This document shows positions 15,373-25,553 of a stretch of DNA of 37,977 bases, one piece after another; the stretch's first letter is position 1, and every line of letters starts with the position of its first letter. A program made the position numbers and the translations under genes. The stretch is from Clostridia bacterium (GTDB taxonomy: Bacteria; Bacillota; Clostridia; Oscillospirales; CAG-272). The notes below the pieces were generated by a model. That model was not told the DNA's origin. It did no database searches and worked only from the letters and a program-made list of their open reading frames with translations. Where the stretch lies: NCBI GenBank assembly GCA_017625065.1, contig JAGALS010000030.1, positions 1 to 37,977 of the forward strand, given 5' to 3'.

Positions 15373-15825
15373 ATGATGGGTATTCTTGGAGAGATCAGAA
15401 CAAAGCAAAAGCACTTTACTGTCGGTGGGCGCGAGATCCTTTGTATCGATGCCGCTTTCCCCTGCGGCAATAGTCCCGCGGCGGCACACATCCTACAGCT
15501 GGTGCAAGCCTTATGCGCTTATGCCGAGTGTGAGCTGCTCACGGGTGCCACCGATGCGCTGATGCGCGCCGTGGGGGCAGGGCAGGGGCATCGCTTCACG
15601 AAATGGCGCTATCGCATTGCCTTAAGCGAAGCTCCGGCGGGAAGAGGGCATCGTGTGACGGTTGCGGTTTGCTTTTCTTTCTTTGACACGCAAGCAGGGC
15701 AGTGTGCGGAGCGTTTTTATCAATTGGACACATTTTGGGATGCCCAGGGCGTGATTCAAATGGCAAAAAGGCGCGAAAAACGAAAAAAGTCGCGCAAAAC
15801 AGAAGGAAAAATGACGAATAGATAG
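15373..15825 (+). CDS. Hypothetical cytoplasmic protein (150 aa)
   Basis: Start ATG 15373 (a second ATG follows at 15376) after AAAAAGGTGAG. No signal peptide or membrane segment. Residues about 15-120 look like a compact mixed alpha/beta domain (VGGREILCIDAAFPCG, HILQLVQALCAYAE, HRVTVAVCFSFFDTQ, CAERFYQLDTFWD). The tail from about 128 is strongly basic (KRREKRKKSRKTEGK), which could bind nucleic acid or membrane. It lies alone between the spoIIIA terminator and the V-ATPase promoter. I do not recognise the family. It is not SpoIIIAH, which needs an N-terminal membrane anchor. Confidence 0.7.
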   Translation: MMGILGEIRTKQKHFTVGGREILCIDAAFPCGNSPAAAHILQLVQALCAYAECELLTGATDALMRAVGAGQGHRFTKWRYRIALSEAPAGRGHRVTVAVCFSFFDTQAGQCAERFYQLDTFWDAQGVIQMAKRREKRKKSRKTEGKMTNR

Positions 15826-15862
15826 CGGCCGAAGCCGTAAAAACCAAATTTTTTCTCACCAC

Positions 15863-15891
15863 TTGAAAAAGTATACTAAATGTGGTAATAT
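15863..15891 (+). promoter_or_regulatory. Sigma-A promoter of the V-ATPase operon
   Basis: TTGAAA (15863-15868), 17-bp spacer, TAATAT (15886-15891), leading into the leader of the first ATPase gene. Confidence 0.78.
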
Positions 15892-15904
15892 AATATTAAT
15901 TAAG

Positions 15905-15926
15905 GCTTGGCGATCGCGTGCCAAGC
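15905..15926 (+). other. Leader hairpin of the V-ATPase operon
   Basis: GCTTGGC (15905-15911) pairs with GCCAAGC (15920-15926) around an 8-nt loop. It lies between promoter and SD and has no T tract, so it may stabilise the mRNA 5' end rather than terminate. Confidence 0.45.
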
Positions 15927-15956
15927 GATCTGCGGTAGAAAAAGGAGGGGTGGCAG

Positions 15957-16277
15957 GTGTCAAAGGAAGCCATTTTGCACATCCGCGAGGCGGAGGATCA
16001 AGCGGCTGTGCTTTGCCGTGTTGCCGAGGAAAAGGCAGCCGAGCTGCGCGAGCGCGTGAAGGCACAGGGGCAGGCACATTGTGCCGCTGTGCGGGAAAAT
16101 ACCGAGGCGGAGTATGCCGCCGTGCTTGCCGATATGCGCCGCCGCGCCTTGGCGCTGGAGGAAAAGAAGCGCCTGGAGGCGCTGGAGGAAGCGGATGCCT
16201 TGAAGGAGGCAGCCCGTGAAAGGATCGACGAGGCGATCAGGCTTATCGTATGGGAGATCGTTGAAAAATGTCAGTGA
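15957..16277 (+). CDS. V-type ATPase subunit G/H (peripheral stalk)
   Basis: 106 residues, almost entirely charged coiled coil (EAILHIREAEDQAAVLCRVA, EEKAAELRERVK, ALEEKKRLEALEEADALKEA). This fits the stalk subunit that pairs with subunit E in bacterial and archaeal A/V-ATPases. The start is GTG 15957 after AAAGGAGGGG. It is the first gene of the operon; its stop lies 10 nt inside subunit I. Sequence is low complexity, so the call leans on position and coiled-coil character. Confidence 0.8.
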   Translation: MSKEAILHIREAEDQAAVLCRVAEEKAAELRERVKAQGQAHCAAVRENTEAEYAAVLADMRRRALALEEKKRLEALEEADALKEAARERIDEAIRLIVWEIVEKCQ

Positions 16278-18322
16278 TCACGATGGAAAAGCTGACGGTC
16301 ATAGCGCCCCTTGAGGATGCGGATGCTATCGTGCGGCGGCTGATGCGGCTGCGTGCGGTGTCGCTTCGCAAGGGTGCGGAGATCGACGGCGGCAGTGCGG
16401 ATACAAGTCTTTCGCTACCGAAAAGCAGTGTGAGTGAGGCGGCCGAACGGGTCTCACGCATCGATGCCGCGATCCCCGTGCTTACCCGTCGCAGTAAGCG
16501 AAAAAAGAGCTTGTTCGGATCGCAAACGACGGTCTCATTTGAGGCGTTTCGCACCGACGGACGGTTTGACACGGCCTGGAAGGTCGTGGACGAAACCAAT
16601 AAGATCCTTGCGAAAAAGGAGGAGCTGAAGCGCTGCTTGGAAGAGGCGCTTTCCAAAATGCGCTCCTATGAGCCGTATCTTAATCTGGATTTTCCACTTG
16701 ATTTTGAGGGCACCGAGACCGTGAAATATACGGTTGGTGCCTTGCCGGGCGGCACGCGAAGGGAGCGCGTCGAAGCGGCGCTTTCGGGACTTGCCGCAGG
16801 CTTCGATGTTCTGCATACCGACGGGGCGGGCGTTTATATCACGTTGATCGTGCATCGCGCCGAGGAGGAGGAGACTCTGCGCGCGCTTGCGGGGCTTGGA
16901 TTTATCAAGGCACCGCTGCCAAGCGAGCACAAAAGCGTCAAACGGTTATTTGATGAGACCGAAAGGGAATATCAGCGCATCGAAGAGGAGCTGGAGAAGC
17001 TGGAAGCGCGGCTTACAGTGCTGTCGGACAAGCTTGGCGAGGTCGAGATCCTATCGGATCTTGAGCGCACAACGCTTTTGGTCGAGGAAAGCAAGCAAAA
17101 GCTCTCGGCGAGTGCGCGCTGTGTGATCCTGCACGGCTGGTGTCCCGTTTCGGCGAAAAAGAAGGTGATCGGGGAGCTGTCGGGCTTTTGTGTTGCGTAT
17201 GATTTTGAAGCGCCGGGTGAGGGCGACGACGTGCCGATCCTACTCAAAAACAACGGATTTTCCAAGAATTTTGAGTGGGTGCTGGGGATGTACGCCTACC
17301 CCAAATACGGCACGTTCGATCCCACCCTTGTGATGAGTCTTTTCTATTTTCTCATCTTTGGGTTGATGTTTGCCGACGTGGGCTACGGGCTTGTGCTGTC
17401 GGCGGTGTGCTTTGCCGCGGTGCGTTGGCTCCATCCAAGAGAAGGGATGAAGCGGTTTCTTTTGATGTTCGGCTATTGCGGCATTTCATGCATCCTGTTC
17501 GGCGTGCTGTTCGGCTCGTATTTCGGCAATTTTCCGCTGGCGTTTATGGAAAATGTGCTCGGCAAGACGGCAGAGGAGCTGCCGCGGCTCTCGATCCTGC
17601 CCGCCGAGGCCGCAAACGTTGCGGTGCTGTTCGATCCTATTCAGAACCCCATGGCGTTCCTCTTGATCTCGCTTGGCGTGGGAGCCTTACACCTTGTGAT
17701 GGGTATGGCGGTGAAGGCGTTCATCCTGTGCCGCGAGGGCAAGCCCCTTGACGCGCTGTTTGATATCGTCACCTATTGGGTGCTGTTTGCGGGGCTTTTG
17801 ATGCTGTTTATCTCGCGAACGGTCGGTATTTGGCTGACCGTAGGCGGCGTTTTGTCGATCGTGTTCACGCAGGGGCGGCGCAAAAAGGGCATCGCGATGA
17901 AGATCGCGGGCGGCTTTTTGGGGCTTTACGACCTGATCAATTACGCGTCGGATCTGCTCTCGTATTCCCGAATTCTGGCGCTCGGGCTTGCCGCGGGCGT
18001 CATCGGACAGGTGGTCAATATTTTAGCCACAATGAAGGGCGCGAGCTTCATCGGCATTCTGCTGATGCTGGTGGTCTTTACTGTGGGACATTTGTTGAAT
18101 CTGGTGATCAACGTGCTTGGCACCTTCGTGCATACCTCGCGACTGCAGTATATTGAATTTTTCAATAAATTCTATGAAGAAGGCGGCACACCGTTCCGCC
18201 CGATGGCGCCTGCGGATCGCTACACCGCAGAGCTTGCCCCAAGCGAGGAAAAGAGCAAAAAGAACAAAAAAACAGACCCCGTTATGGGGGATAATGAACA
18301 GTTACAAATCAAATTTGATTAA
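16268..18322 (+). CDS. ntpI: V-type ATPase subunit I (a-subunit)
   Basis: Membrane stator subunit that forms the ion half-channels against the K-ring. 684 residues: an N-terminal cytoplasmic arm with long coiled coils (about 1-360), then about seven membrane helices (from LVMSLFYFLIFGLMFADVGY onward). The essential Arg is in SYSRILALGLAAG (R568). FADVGYG and VLGTFVHTSRLQYIEFFNKF are family signatures. The start ATG 16268 overlaps the upstream stop; ATG 16283 is possible. The C-terminus is a Lys/Glu tail. Confidence 0.95.
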   Translation: MSVITMEKLTVIAPLEDADAIVRRLMRLRAVSLRKGAEIDGGSADTSLSLPKSSVSEAAERVSRIDAAIPVLTRRSKRKKSLFGSQTTVSFEAFRTDGRFDTAWKVVDETNKILAKKEELKRCLEEALSKMRSYEPYLNLDFPLDFEGTETVKYTVGALPGGTRRERVEAALSGLAAGFDVLHTDGAGVYITLIVHRAEEEETLRALAGLGFIKAPLPSEHKSVKRLFDETEREYQRIEEELEKLEARLTVLSDKLGEVEILSDLERTTLLVEESKQKLSASARCVILHGWCPVSAKKKVIGELSGFCVAYDFEAPGEGDDVPILLKNNGFSKNFEWVLGMYAYPKYGTFDPTLVMSLFYFLIFGLMFADVGYGLVLSAVCFAAVRWLHPREGMKRFLLMFGYCGISCILFGVLFGSYFGNFPLAFMENVLGKTAEELPRLSILPAEAANVAVLFDPIQNPMAFLLISLGVGALHLVMGMAVKAFILCREGKPLDALFDIVTYWVLFAGLLMLFISRTVGIWLTVGGVLSIVFTQGRRKKGIAMKIAGGFLGLYDLINYASDLLSYSRILALGLAAGVIGQVVNILATMKGASFIGILLMLVVFTVGHLLNLVINVLGTFVHTSRLQYIEFFNKFYEEGGTPFRPMAPADRYTAELAPSEEKSKKNKKTDPVMGDNEQLQIKFD

Positions 18323-18823
<501 letters not shown>

Positions 18824-18831
18824 TCGAAGAG

Positions 18832-19494
18832 ATGAAGGGACTTGATAAGATCACCGAGCGCATCCTTGCCGATGCCAAGGAGCGTGCGCGCGTGATATTA
18901 GAGGAGGCGCAAAGCGACTGCCGCAGCGCCGCCACCGAATACGCCGCGCGTGCTGACGGTATCCGTGATGAGATCGCCGATCGCGCGATGCAGGAGGGCG
19001 AGCAGCTGATCGTCCGTGCGCGTTCCGCCGCCGCGATGACGCGGCGCAATATCCTGCTTGCCGCTAAGTCTGAAATGATAGACGAGACCTTTGAGGCGGC
19101 GAAAAAGCAGATCTGCGACACCGATTACGGCAAGTACCGTGAGCTGTTGGTGGCGCTGCTTTCCTGCGCGCTGCTGCAGCAGGCGAGCGAGGAGCAAAAA
19201 ACACTGGAATTTGGTGACGAGGTCACCGAATTTGACACCTTTGAGGTGCTATTTAACGAAGCTGACCGCGCTCGCTTCGGCGAGAGCGTGATCGAGGGTG
19301 CGCGCCGCGTGACCGAGCGCCGCATCGGGGCAGAGCGCGCGGCAAAGCTCCGCCTTTCGACGGAGTGCGCCGACATAGACGGCGGGCTGATCCTGCGCTA
19401 CGGCGAGGTGGAGACCAACTGCTCGCTTGCCGTTTTGCTGCGCGAGATGCGCCGCGAGCTTGAGGGCAAGATCTCAGAGATCCTATTTAATTAA
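18832..19494 (+). CDS. ntpE: V-type ATPase subunit E (peripheral stalk)
   Basis: 220 residues. The N-terminal half is a charged helix (KITERILADAKERARVILEE) expected to coil with subunit G/H. The C-terminal domain binds the A3B3 head; its motif ADIDGGLILRYGEVETNCSL matches the family's GGxxLrxGdIexN-type segment. The ATG at 18832 follows a weak SD (GAAGAG), 8 nt after subunit K. Length is slightly above the usual ~200. Confidence 0.92.
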   Translation: MKGLDKITERILADAKERARVILEEAQSDCRSAATEYAARADGIRDEIADRAMQEGEQLIVRARSAAAMTRRNILLAAKSEMIDETFEAAKKQICDTDYGKYRELLVALLSCALLQQASEEQKTLEFGDEVTEFDTFEVLFNEADRARFGESVIEGARRVTERRIGAERAAKLRLSTECADIDGGLILRYGEVETNCSLAVLLREMRRELEGKISEILFN

Positions 19495-19514
19495 AGCGGA
19501 AAGGGGCTGATGGC

Positions 19515-20465
19515 GTGCGATACGATCCGTTGGATTACCTTTATACCTCGGCGCGCATACGCGCCATGGAGAGCCGCCTTGTGGGGCGCGAAAAAATAAA
19601 TCAACTGCTCGCCGCCCCCACCGTTGGCGACGTGGAGAAGTTGCTGGAGGAATGGGGCGCCACCAAGGAGCAGGAATACGGGCTGAAGGGTGCGTTCGCT
19701 TCGGTTGCGGAGTCGTTGCCCGACAAAGCGCTGCTGCATTTTTTGCAATATCCGTACGATTGTCATAATCTCAAGACGGTCGAAAAATGCCGCATCAAGG
19801 GTGTTGCACCCGATGCGCTTTTGATCGATCTCGGCAGTGTTTCAACAAAAAGTCTTATAACGGTATCGGAAAAGGAGCTTTTTTCGCTCTTACCCGCGCA
19901 TATGGCGAAGGGTGTGGAAGAGGCAAGGGAGGCCTTTGCAAAAACGGGCAACCCACAGGAGATCGACTTTGTTTTGGACCGCGCCGCATACGCCGATATG
20001 GCAGAGGCGGCAGCACCCTATCCCTTTGCCGCGGAGCTTGTGCGCGTGCAGGCGGAGCTGCTCAATCTGTCGATGTGTCTGCGGCTCTTGCGGATGCGAA
20101 ACGGGGAGCTTGGGCGTAGCATCCTGATGCGTGCGGCACTGCCCGTTGGGAGCTTTGATGAGCCATTCTTGCTTTCGTGCTACGACGGTGGCGAGGAAGC
20201 GTTTTGCAAACAGGTTTTACACACCCCGTATGAGGGTGTTTTCGAAAAAGAGCAAAGCCTTGCCGACACCGAAAGAAGGATCGACGATCACCTGATGGGG
20301 CTGATCCGCCGTGCGCGGTACGTCACCTTCGGCGCGGAGGTACCCATCGCCTATCTGTTTGCCGCCGAGCGGCAGGGCAAAAATCTGCGAATACTGCTCG
20401 CGGGGAAAGAGGCTGGCTTGGATGCACAGACCATTCAGACACGAATGAGGGAAAGCTATGTATAA
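19515..20465 (+). CDS. ntpC: V-type ATPase subunit C (central stalk d-like)
   Basis: 316 residues, all-helical, linking the D-F shaft to the K ring. Seen: YLYTSARIRAMESRLVGREK near the N-terminus (family YxNARIRAmeskLL), DCHNLKTVEKCRIKG, and a C-terminal FGAEVPIAYLFAAERQGKNL with the conserved AYLxAKExExKNLR pattern. The start is GTG 19515 after AAAGGGG; the ATG at 19509 is out of frame. The end overlaps subunit F by 8 nt. Confidence 0.93.
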   Translation: MRYDPLDYLYTSARIRAMESRLVGREKINQLLAAPTVGDVEKLLEEWGATKEQEYGLKGAFASVAESLPDKALLHFLQYPYDCHNLKTVEKCRIKGVAPDALLIDLGSVSTKSLITVSEKELFSLLPAHMAKGVEEAREAFAKTGNPQEIDFVLDRAAYADMAEAAAPYPFAAELVRVQAELLNLSMCLRLLRMRNGELGRSILMRAALPVGSFDEPFLLSCYDGGEEAFCKQVLHTPYEGVFEKEQSLADTERRIDDHLMGLIRRARYVTFGAEVPIAYLFAAERQGKNLRILLAGKEAGLDAQTIQTRMRESYV

Positions 20466-20772
20466 GATCGGTATGATAGGTAACTCCGCCGACGTGCTTT
20501 GCTTTTTGCCGCTCGGCTTCTCGGCGCTTGAGGCAAATGACGCGGAAAGTGCCATAACGGTGCTCAAAAACGCGGTCAAAAGCGGCGAATACGCGATATT
20601 GTTCATCACGGAGGAGCTTGCCGTTTTGATTGAGGAGGAGATCGCCCGTTACAAGGATCTGCCTCTGCCCGCCATTACGGTGATCCCCGGGCGCGCGGGC
20701 GGCAAGGGCATCGGGCTTGCAAGCATCAAGCGGGCTGTGGAGCGCGCTGTTGGCGCTGATATTCTGAAATAA
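20458..20772 (+). CDS. V-type ATPase subunit F (central shaft)
   Basis: 104 residues with a Rossmann-like fold: [20 protein letters not shown] then ILFITEELA, and [20 protein letters not shown] near the C-terminus. The family has a similar IIPIP-[SG] segment before the C-terminal helix that contacts subunit D. ATG 20458 lies inside the end of subunit C. In E. hirae nomenclature this is NtpG, elsewhere AtpF. Confidence 0.9.
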   Translation: MYKIGMIGNSADVLCFLPLGFSALEANDAESAITVLKNAVKSGEYAILFITEELAVLIEEEIARYKDLPLPAITVIPGRAGGKGIGLASIKRAVERAVGADILK

Positions 20773-20785
20773 AGGAAGCGTGGAT

Positions 20786-22549
20786 ATGGTACAAGGAAGA
20801 ATTTTGAAGGTTTCGGGCCCCCTTGTCATTGCCGAGGGGATGCGCGAAGCGAATATGTTTGACGTGGTGCGCGTGGGCGATGCACAGCTGATCGGTGAGA
20901 TCATTGAAATGCACGGCGACCGCGCCTCGATCCAGGTTTATGAGGAGACTGCAGGGCTTGGTCGCGGCGACCGCGTGGTCTCCACGGGCGCGCCGCTTTC
21001 GGTCGAGCTTGGCCCCGGACTCATCCGCAATATTTACGACGGCATTCAGCGCCCGCTTGAAACACTGCGCCTTGCGTACGGCGCAAATCTGCAGCGCGGC
21101 ATCGACGTGCCCGCCTTGGACCGCGAGAAGCGGTGGTTCTTTGAGCCTGCCGTTTCCTATGGCGATACGGTCGGGGAAGGGGATATCTTCGGCTACGTGC
21201 AGGAAAGCGCCGCATTGAGCCATAAGCTCCTTGTTCCAAGCGGATACGCGGGCACGGTCGCCGAGATCCACGCGGGGGAATTCACCGTGACCGAGACCGT
21301 TATGCAGCTTCGTTTGCAGGACGGCGAGATCGTGCCGCTGACTATGATGCAAAAATGGCCCGTGCGCCGTGCGCGCCCCATTCGTGAGCGCCTTGCGCCG
21401 AGCGAGCCGCTGATCTCGGGACAGCGCACTATCGACGCGCTTTTCCCGATCGCCAAGGGCGGTACGGCTTGCGTGCCGGGGCCTTTTGGCTCGGGCAAGA
21501 CCGTCGTGCAGCATCAGCTCGCCAAGTGGAGCAACGTCGACCTTGTGGTCTACATCGGCTGCGGCGAGCGCGGCAACGAAATGACCGACGTTCTGCGCGA
21601 ATTTCCCGAATTAAACGACCCCCGTACGGGCAAGTCGCTGATGGAACGTACCATCCTGATCGCAAACACCTCGGATATGCCCGTTGCGGCGCGTGAGGCG
21701 TCGATCTATACGGGCATCACCATTGCCGAATATTACCGTGATATGGGCTATGACGTGGCGGTGATCGCCGACTCGACCTCGCGCTGGGCAGAGGCGCTGC
21801 GCGAAATGTCGGGACGTCTTGAGGAAATGCCGGGTGAGGAGGGCTATCCCGCGTATCTGACCTCGCGCCTTGCGCAGTTTTATGAGCGCGCGGGCAAGGC
21901 AGTGTGCCTTGGCTCCGACGGACGGAAGGGAACGCTGACCGCCGTTGGCGCGGTGTCGCCGCAGGGCGGTGATATCTCCGAGCCCGTCACGCAGGCGACC
22001 CTTCGCATCGTGAAGGTGTTCTGGGGGCTGGATGCCTCGCTTGCCTATGCCCGTCACTTTCCCGCCATTCATTGGTTGACCTCTTATTCGCTTTACCGCG
22101 ACCGCCTTTCGGATTGGTTTTCTACACACATCGCAAAGGATTGGATGAAGAAAACGGGCGAGCTGCTCGCACTGCTGCAGCAGGAAAGCGAGCTGCAGGA
22201 GATCGTCAAGCTGGTGGGCACCGATGCGCTTTGTGCCGATGACCGCATCACGCTGGAGACGGCGCGCTCGATCCGCGAGGACTTTTTGCAGCAGAACGCC
22301 TTTATGGAGGGCGATGCCTATACCGAGGCGGATAAGATGTACGCGCTGATGAACCTGATCCTTGATCTTGACAAAAAAATGAGAATGGCGGCGAGCAACG
22401 GCGCTGATATCGATGCGCTGTCCGAGCTGCCCGTGCGCGAGGCGATCGGTCGCGCAAAAGCGATACCGTATGCGGAATTTCGCGCAAAATACGCACAAAT
22501 TGAAGCACAGATCGACCAAGAGATCGCAAACGTCAAGGGGGTGAACTGA
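20786..22549 (+). CDS. ntpA: V-type ATPase catalytic subunit A
   Basis: Catalytic nucleotide-binding subunit, 587 residues. Start ATG 20786 ([11 protein letters not shown]), 8 nt after AAGGAA; an upstream in-frame GTG at 20780 touches the SD and is rejected. Domains: N-terminal barrel, the A-specific bulge region (about 110-190), P-loop [17 protein letters not shown], catalytic GCGERGNEM, then [20 protein letters not shown] and a helical C-terminus. All catalytic motifs are intact. Confidence 0.97.
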   Translation: MVQGRILKVSGPLVIAEGMREANMFDVVRVGDAQLIGEIIEMHGDRASIQVYEETAGLGRGDRVVSTGAPLSVELGPGLIRNIYDGIQRPLETLRLAYGANLQRGIDVPALDREKRWFFEPAVSYGDTVGEGDIFGYVQESAALSHKLLVPSGYAGTVAEIHAGEFTVTETVMQLRLQDGEIVPLTMMQKWPVRRARPIRERLAPSEPLISGQRTIDALFPIAKGGTACVPGPFGSGKTVVQHQLAKWSNVDLVVYIGCGERGNEMTDVLREFPELNDPRTGKSLMERTILIANTSDMPVAAREASIYTGITIAEYYRDMGYDVAVIADSTSRWAEALREMSGRLEEMPGEEGYPAYLTSRLAQFYERAGKAVCLGSDGRKGTLTAVGAVSPQGGDISEPVTQATLRIVKVFWGLDASLAYARHFPAIHWLTSYSLYRDRLSDWFSTHIAKDWMKKTGELLALLQQESELQEIVKLVGTDALCADDRITLETARSIREDFLQQNAFMEGDAYTEADKMYALMNLILDLDKKMRMAASNGADIDALSELPVREAIGRAKAIPYAEFRAKYAQIEAQIDQEIANVKGVN

Positions 22550-22550
22550 T

Positions 22551-23957
22551 ATGCTTCGGGAATATAAGACCATCGAAGAGGTCGCAGGACCTTTGATGCT
22601 TGTAAAGCAGGTGGACGGTGTGAAATACGACGAGCTTGGCGAGATCGAGCTGCCAAACGGCGAGATCCGTCGCTGTCGCGTGCTGGAGGTCAACGGACGA
22701 AGTGTGCTGGTGCAGCTGTTTGACTCTGCCGCAGGGCTTTCGCTATCCGAGAGCAAGGTGCGCTTTATGGGTCACGGCGTTGAGCTGTCGGTCTCGGAGC
22801 ATATGCTCGGCCGCGTGCTTGACGGTATGGGTGAGCCCGTGGACGGCGGTGCGCCGATCCTCGCGCAAAAGAAGCTGAACATCAACGGCACCCCCATCAA
22901 CCCCGCCGCACGTCACTATCCGTCCGAGTTTATACAGACGGGCGTTTCGACCATTGACGGACTCAATACCTTGGTACGCGGTCAGAAGCTGCCGATCTTT
23001 TCGGGATCGGGACTGCCGCACGCCGATCTTGCCGCACAGATCGCAAGACAGGCAAAGGTGCTGGGGGACGATGCGAAATTTGCCGTGGTGTTTGCCGCCA
23101 TCGGTATCACCTTTGAGGAAGCCGATTTCTTCATTTCCGATTTCCGTAAAACGGGCGCGCTTGACCGCACGGTGCTGTTTATCAACCTTGCGTCCGACCC
23201 CGCGATCGAGCGCATCACGACCCCCCGTATGGCGCTGACCGCCGCCGAGTATCTGGCGTTTGACTGCAATATGCACGTGCTGGTCATTATGACCGATATG
23301 ACCAACTATGCCGAGGCATTGCGCGAGGTCTCTGCCGCGCGCAAGGAGGTGCCCGGCCGCCGCGGCTATCCCGGCTATCTTTACACCGACCTCGCGACCA
23401 TCTACGAGCGCGCGGGGCGCAAGATGGGCTCGGAGGGCTCGATCACGATGATCCCGATCCTCTCGATGCCCGAGGACGATAAAACGCACCCCATCCCCGA
23501 CCTGACGGGCTATATCACCGAGGGTCAGATCATCCTCTCGCGCGAGCTTTACCGCAAGGGCGTATTGCCCCCCGTGGACGTGCTGCCGTCCCTTTCGCGC
23601 CTCAAGGACAAGGGCATCGGCAAGGGCAAAACGCGTGAGGACCACGCGGGCACGATGAACCAGCTCTTTGCCGCCTATGCCCGTGGCAAGGATGCGAAAG
23701 AATTGATGGTGGTGCTGGGCGAGGCGGCGCTGACGCCCACCGACCGTCTGTACGCGAAATTTGCCGACGCGTTTGAAGCACAGTACGTCAATCAAGGCTT
23801 TTACGAAAACCGTTCGATCGAGCAGACCTTGGAGCTTGGCTGGAAGCTGCTTTCCATTCTGCCCCGCAGTGAGCTGAAACGCATCGATCCGAAATTGGTA
23901 GACCGTTATCTCCCGCAGAACGGTGAGAATGGCGCAAAAGGAGCAGAAAATGGCTGA
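22551..23957 (+). CDS. ntpB: V-type ATPase regulatory subunit B
   Basis: Non-catalytic partner of subunit A in the A3B3 head. 468 residues. The P-loop is degenerate ([19 protein letters not shown]), as normal for B subunits. Further signatures are [45 protein letters not shown] and [20 protein letters not shown]. The ATG at 22551 follows GGGGGTGA, 1 nt after the stop of subunit A. The end overlaps subunit D by 8 nt. Confidence 0.97.
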   Translation: MLREYKTIEEVAGPLMLVKQVDGVKYDELGEIELPNGEIRRCRVLEVNGRSVLVQLFDSAAGLSLSESKVRFMGHGVELSVSEHMLGRVLDGMGEPVDGGAPILAQKKLNINGTPINPAARHYPSEFIQTGVSTIDGLNTLVRGQKLPIFSGSGLPHADLAAQIARQAKVLGDDAKFAVVFAAIGITFEEADFFISDFRKTGALDRTVLFINLASDPAIERITTPRMALTAAEYLAFDCNMHVLVIMTDMTNYAEALREVSAARKEVPGRRGYPGYLYTDLATIYERAGRKMGSEGSITMIPILSMPEDDKTHPIPDLTGYITEGQIILSRELYRKGVLPPVDVLPSLSRLKDKGIGKGKTREDHAGTMNQLFAAYARGKDAKELMVVLGEAALTPTDRLYAKFADAFEAQYVNQGFYENRSIEQTLELGWKLLSILPRSELKRIDPKLVDRYLPQNGENGAKGAENG

Positions 23958-24630
23958 GATTCGTGTCAATCCCACCCGAATGGAGCTCAAAAAGCTGCAA
24001 ACGCGCTACCGGACCGCACGGCGCGGTCATAAGCTCTTGAAAGACAAGCGCGACGAGCTGATGCGGCGCTTTCTTGACGTGGTGCGCCGCGACAAGGAGC
24101 TGCGTGTGCGCGTGGAAGAGGCGCTGCAACGCGCCTTTGCAAGCTTTGCGCTGGCAAGTGCTGTAAGCAACCCCAGAATGCTGGAGGAGGCGCTGATGCT
24201 GCCAAGGCACGAGGGCGAGCTTTCGGTCAGCTACCGCAACCAAATGAGCGTGACCGTTCCCGATTTTTCGTGGCAGGAAAATGCCGCAGGCGGCAGCGAC
24301 AGCTATAATTACGGCTTGGCGTTCACCTCGGGGGAGCTTGACAGCGCGCTTTTGGAGCTTGGCGCGATCCGCGAGGATCTGCTCCGCCTTGCACAGCTGG
24401 AAAAGGAAACGCAGCTGCTAGCCGAGGAGATCGAGCGCACGCGCCGCCGCGTCAACGCGCTGGAGCATATTATGATGCCGCGCTACCTTGCGGCGATCCG
24501 CAGCATCAAAATGAAATTAGAAGAAAACGAGCGCGGCAACATCACGCGACTGATGAAGGTCAAGGATATGATGCTGGCGGCGCAGTACAAGGAAAAGCAT
24601 CAGTTCTTCCCCGATGAGGAAGATGCATAA
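23950..24630 (+). CDS. ntpD: V-type ATPase subunit D (central shaft)
   Basis: 226 residues forming the long antiparallel coiled-coil rotor axle. Start ATG 23950 ([17 protein letters not shown]) after AAAAGGAG, inside the end of subunit B; the ATG at 23923 gives an atypical extension. Seen: [20 protein letters not shown] at the N-terminal helix and [19 protein letters not shown] at the C-terminal helix, both signatures. It is the last ATPase gene. Confidence 0.95.
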   Translation: MAEIRVNPTRMELKKLQTRYRTARRGHKLLKDKRDELMRRFLDVVRRDKELRVRVEEALQRAFASFALASAVSNPRMLEEALMLPRHEGELSVSYRNQMSVTVPDFSWQENAAGGSDSYNYGLAFTSGELDSALLELGAIREDLLRLAQLEKETQLLAEEIERTRRRVNALEHIMMPRYLAAIRSIKMKLEENERGNITRLMKVKDMMLAAQYKEKHQFFPDEEDA

Positions 24631-24656
24631 AAACCCGTTGGAAAGGAACAAATACT

Positions 24657-25505
24657 ATGATCACTTTGAAAAATAAGCATTTGACCGTTGAGATCAGCGA
24701 GCTTGGCGCGGAGCTGAAAAGCGTGCGCTGTGACGGGATGGACTATCTGTGGAACGGCGACCCCGCGTTCTGGAATGGCACCGCCCCGATGCTCTTTCCC
24801 ATATGCGGCAGCCTCAAAGAGGATCGCTACACCTACGAGGGCAAGGAGTACTGTTTAAAAAAGCACGGCTTTGCCCGAAACACGGTCTTTGCAGTTGAGT
24901 CGGTGGATGACGATCGTGTCGTTTTCTTGCATACGTCTGACGAAAATACGAAGCAATGCTATCCCTTTGACTATGAATTGCGCGTGTTCTTCACTTTACG
25001 CGACCGCGCGATCGAGGTGGGCTACGAGATCAAAAACAAGTCGGTGGGAACGATGTATTTCAACATCGGCTCGCACGAGGCGTATGTCACCCCCGAGGGG
25101 ATCGAGGAATACGACGTGATCTTTTCGGAGTGCGAAACGCTGGAGGCTTGCGGACTTTGCGGACCGCTGCTCACCGACGAGCGCTTCCCCGTTTTGAAGG
25201 AGTCGCACTACCTGCCCCTTTACGAGCGCTATTTTGATATGGATACGCTTGTGTTCAAGGATATGAAATCCCACACGGCAACGCTGCGCAACCGCAAAAA
25301 CGGCAGAGCCATCCGCGTCGACTTCCCCGATGCAGATCATCTGCTCATCTGGCACAAGCAGGGTGCGCCCTTCATCTGCCTTGAGCCCTGGAACGGTCTG
25401 CCCGACCCCGCAAGCGGCAGCCCTTCGCTTTGCGAGAAGCCGAGCATCAAAACGATCGAAAAGGATGGCGTTTACCGCGCCACCCACACGCTCACGCTGC
25501 TTTGA
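24657..25505 (+). CDS. Aldose 1-epimerase family protein (LacX-like)
   Basis: 282 residues of the GalM-type beta-sandwich fold, predicted to act on the anomeric carbon of a sugar or sugar phosphate. Visible: LFPICGSLKEDRYTYEGKEY, the His in LKKHGFARN, the His in FNIGSHEAY, and the C-terminal Glu in FICLEPWNGLPD, the pattern of LacX-like members. The ATG at 24657 follows GGAAAGG. It starts 26 nt after subunit D without a terminator, so it may be read from the V-ATPase promoter. Its true substrate cannot be told. Confidence 0.85.
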   Translation: MITLKNKHLTVEISELGAELKSVRCDGMDYLWNGDPAFWNGTAPMLFPICGSLKEDRYTYEGKEYCLKKHGFARNTVFAVESVDDDRVVFLHTSDENTKQCYPFDYELRVFFTLRDRAIEVGYEIKNKSVGTMYFNIGSHEAYVTPEGIEEYDVIFSECETLEACGLCGPLLTDERFPVLKESHYLPLYERYFDMDTLVFKDMKSHTATLRNRKNGRAIRVDFPDADHLLIWHKQGAPFICLEPWNGLPDPASGSPSLCEKPSIKTIEKDGVYRATHTLTLL

Positions 25506-25553
25506 CCGAAAAAAGCATTTTTCAACCGATCCCATCCAAAGGAGGGGTATTTT

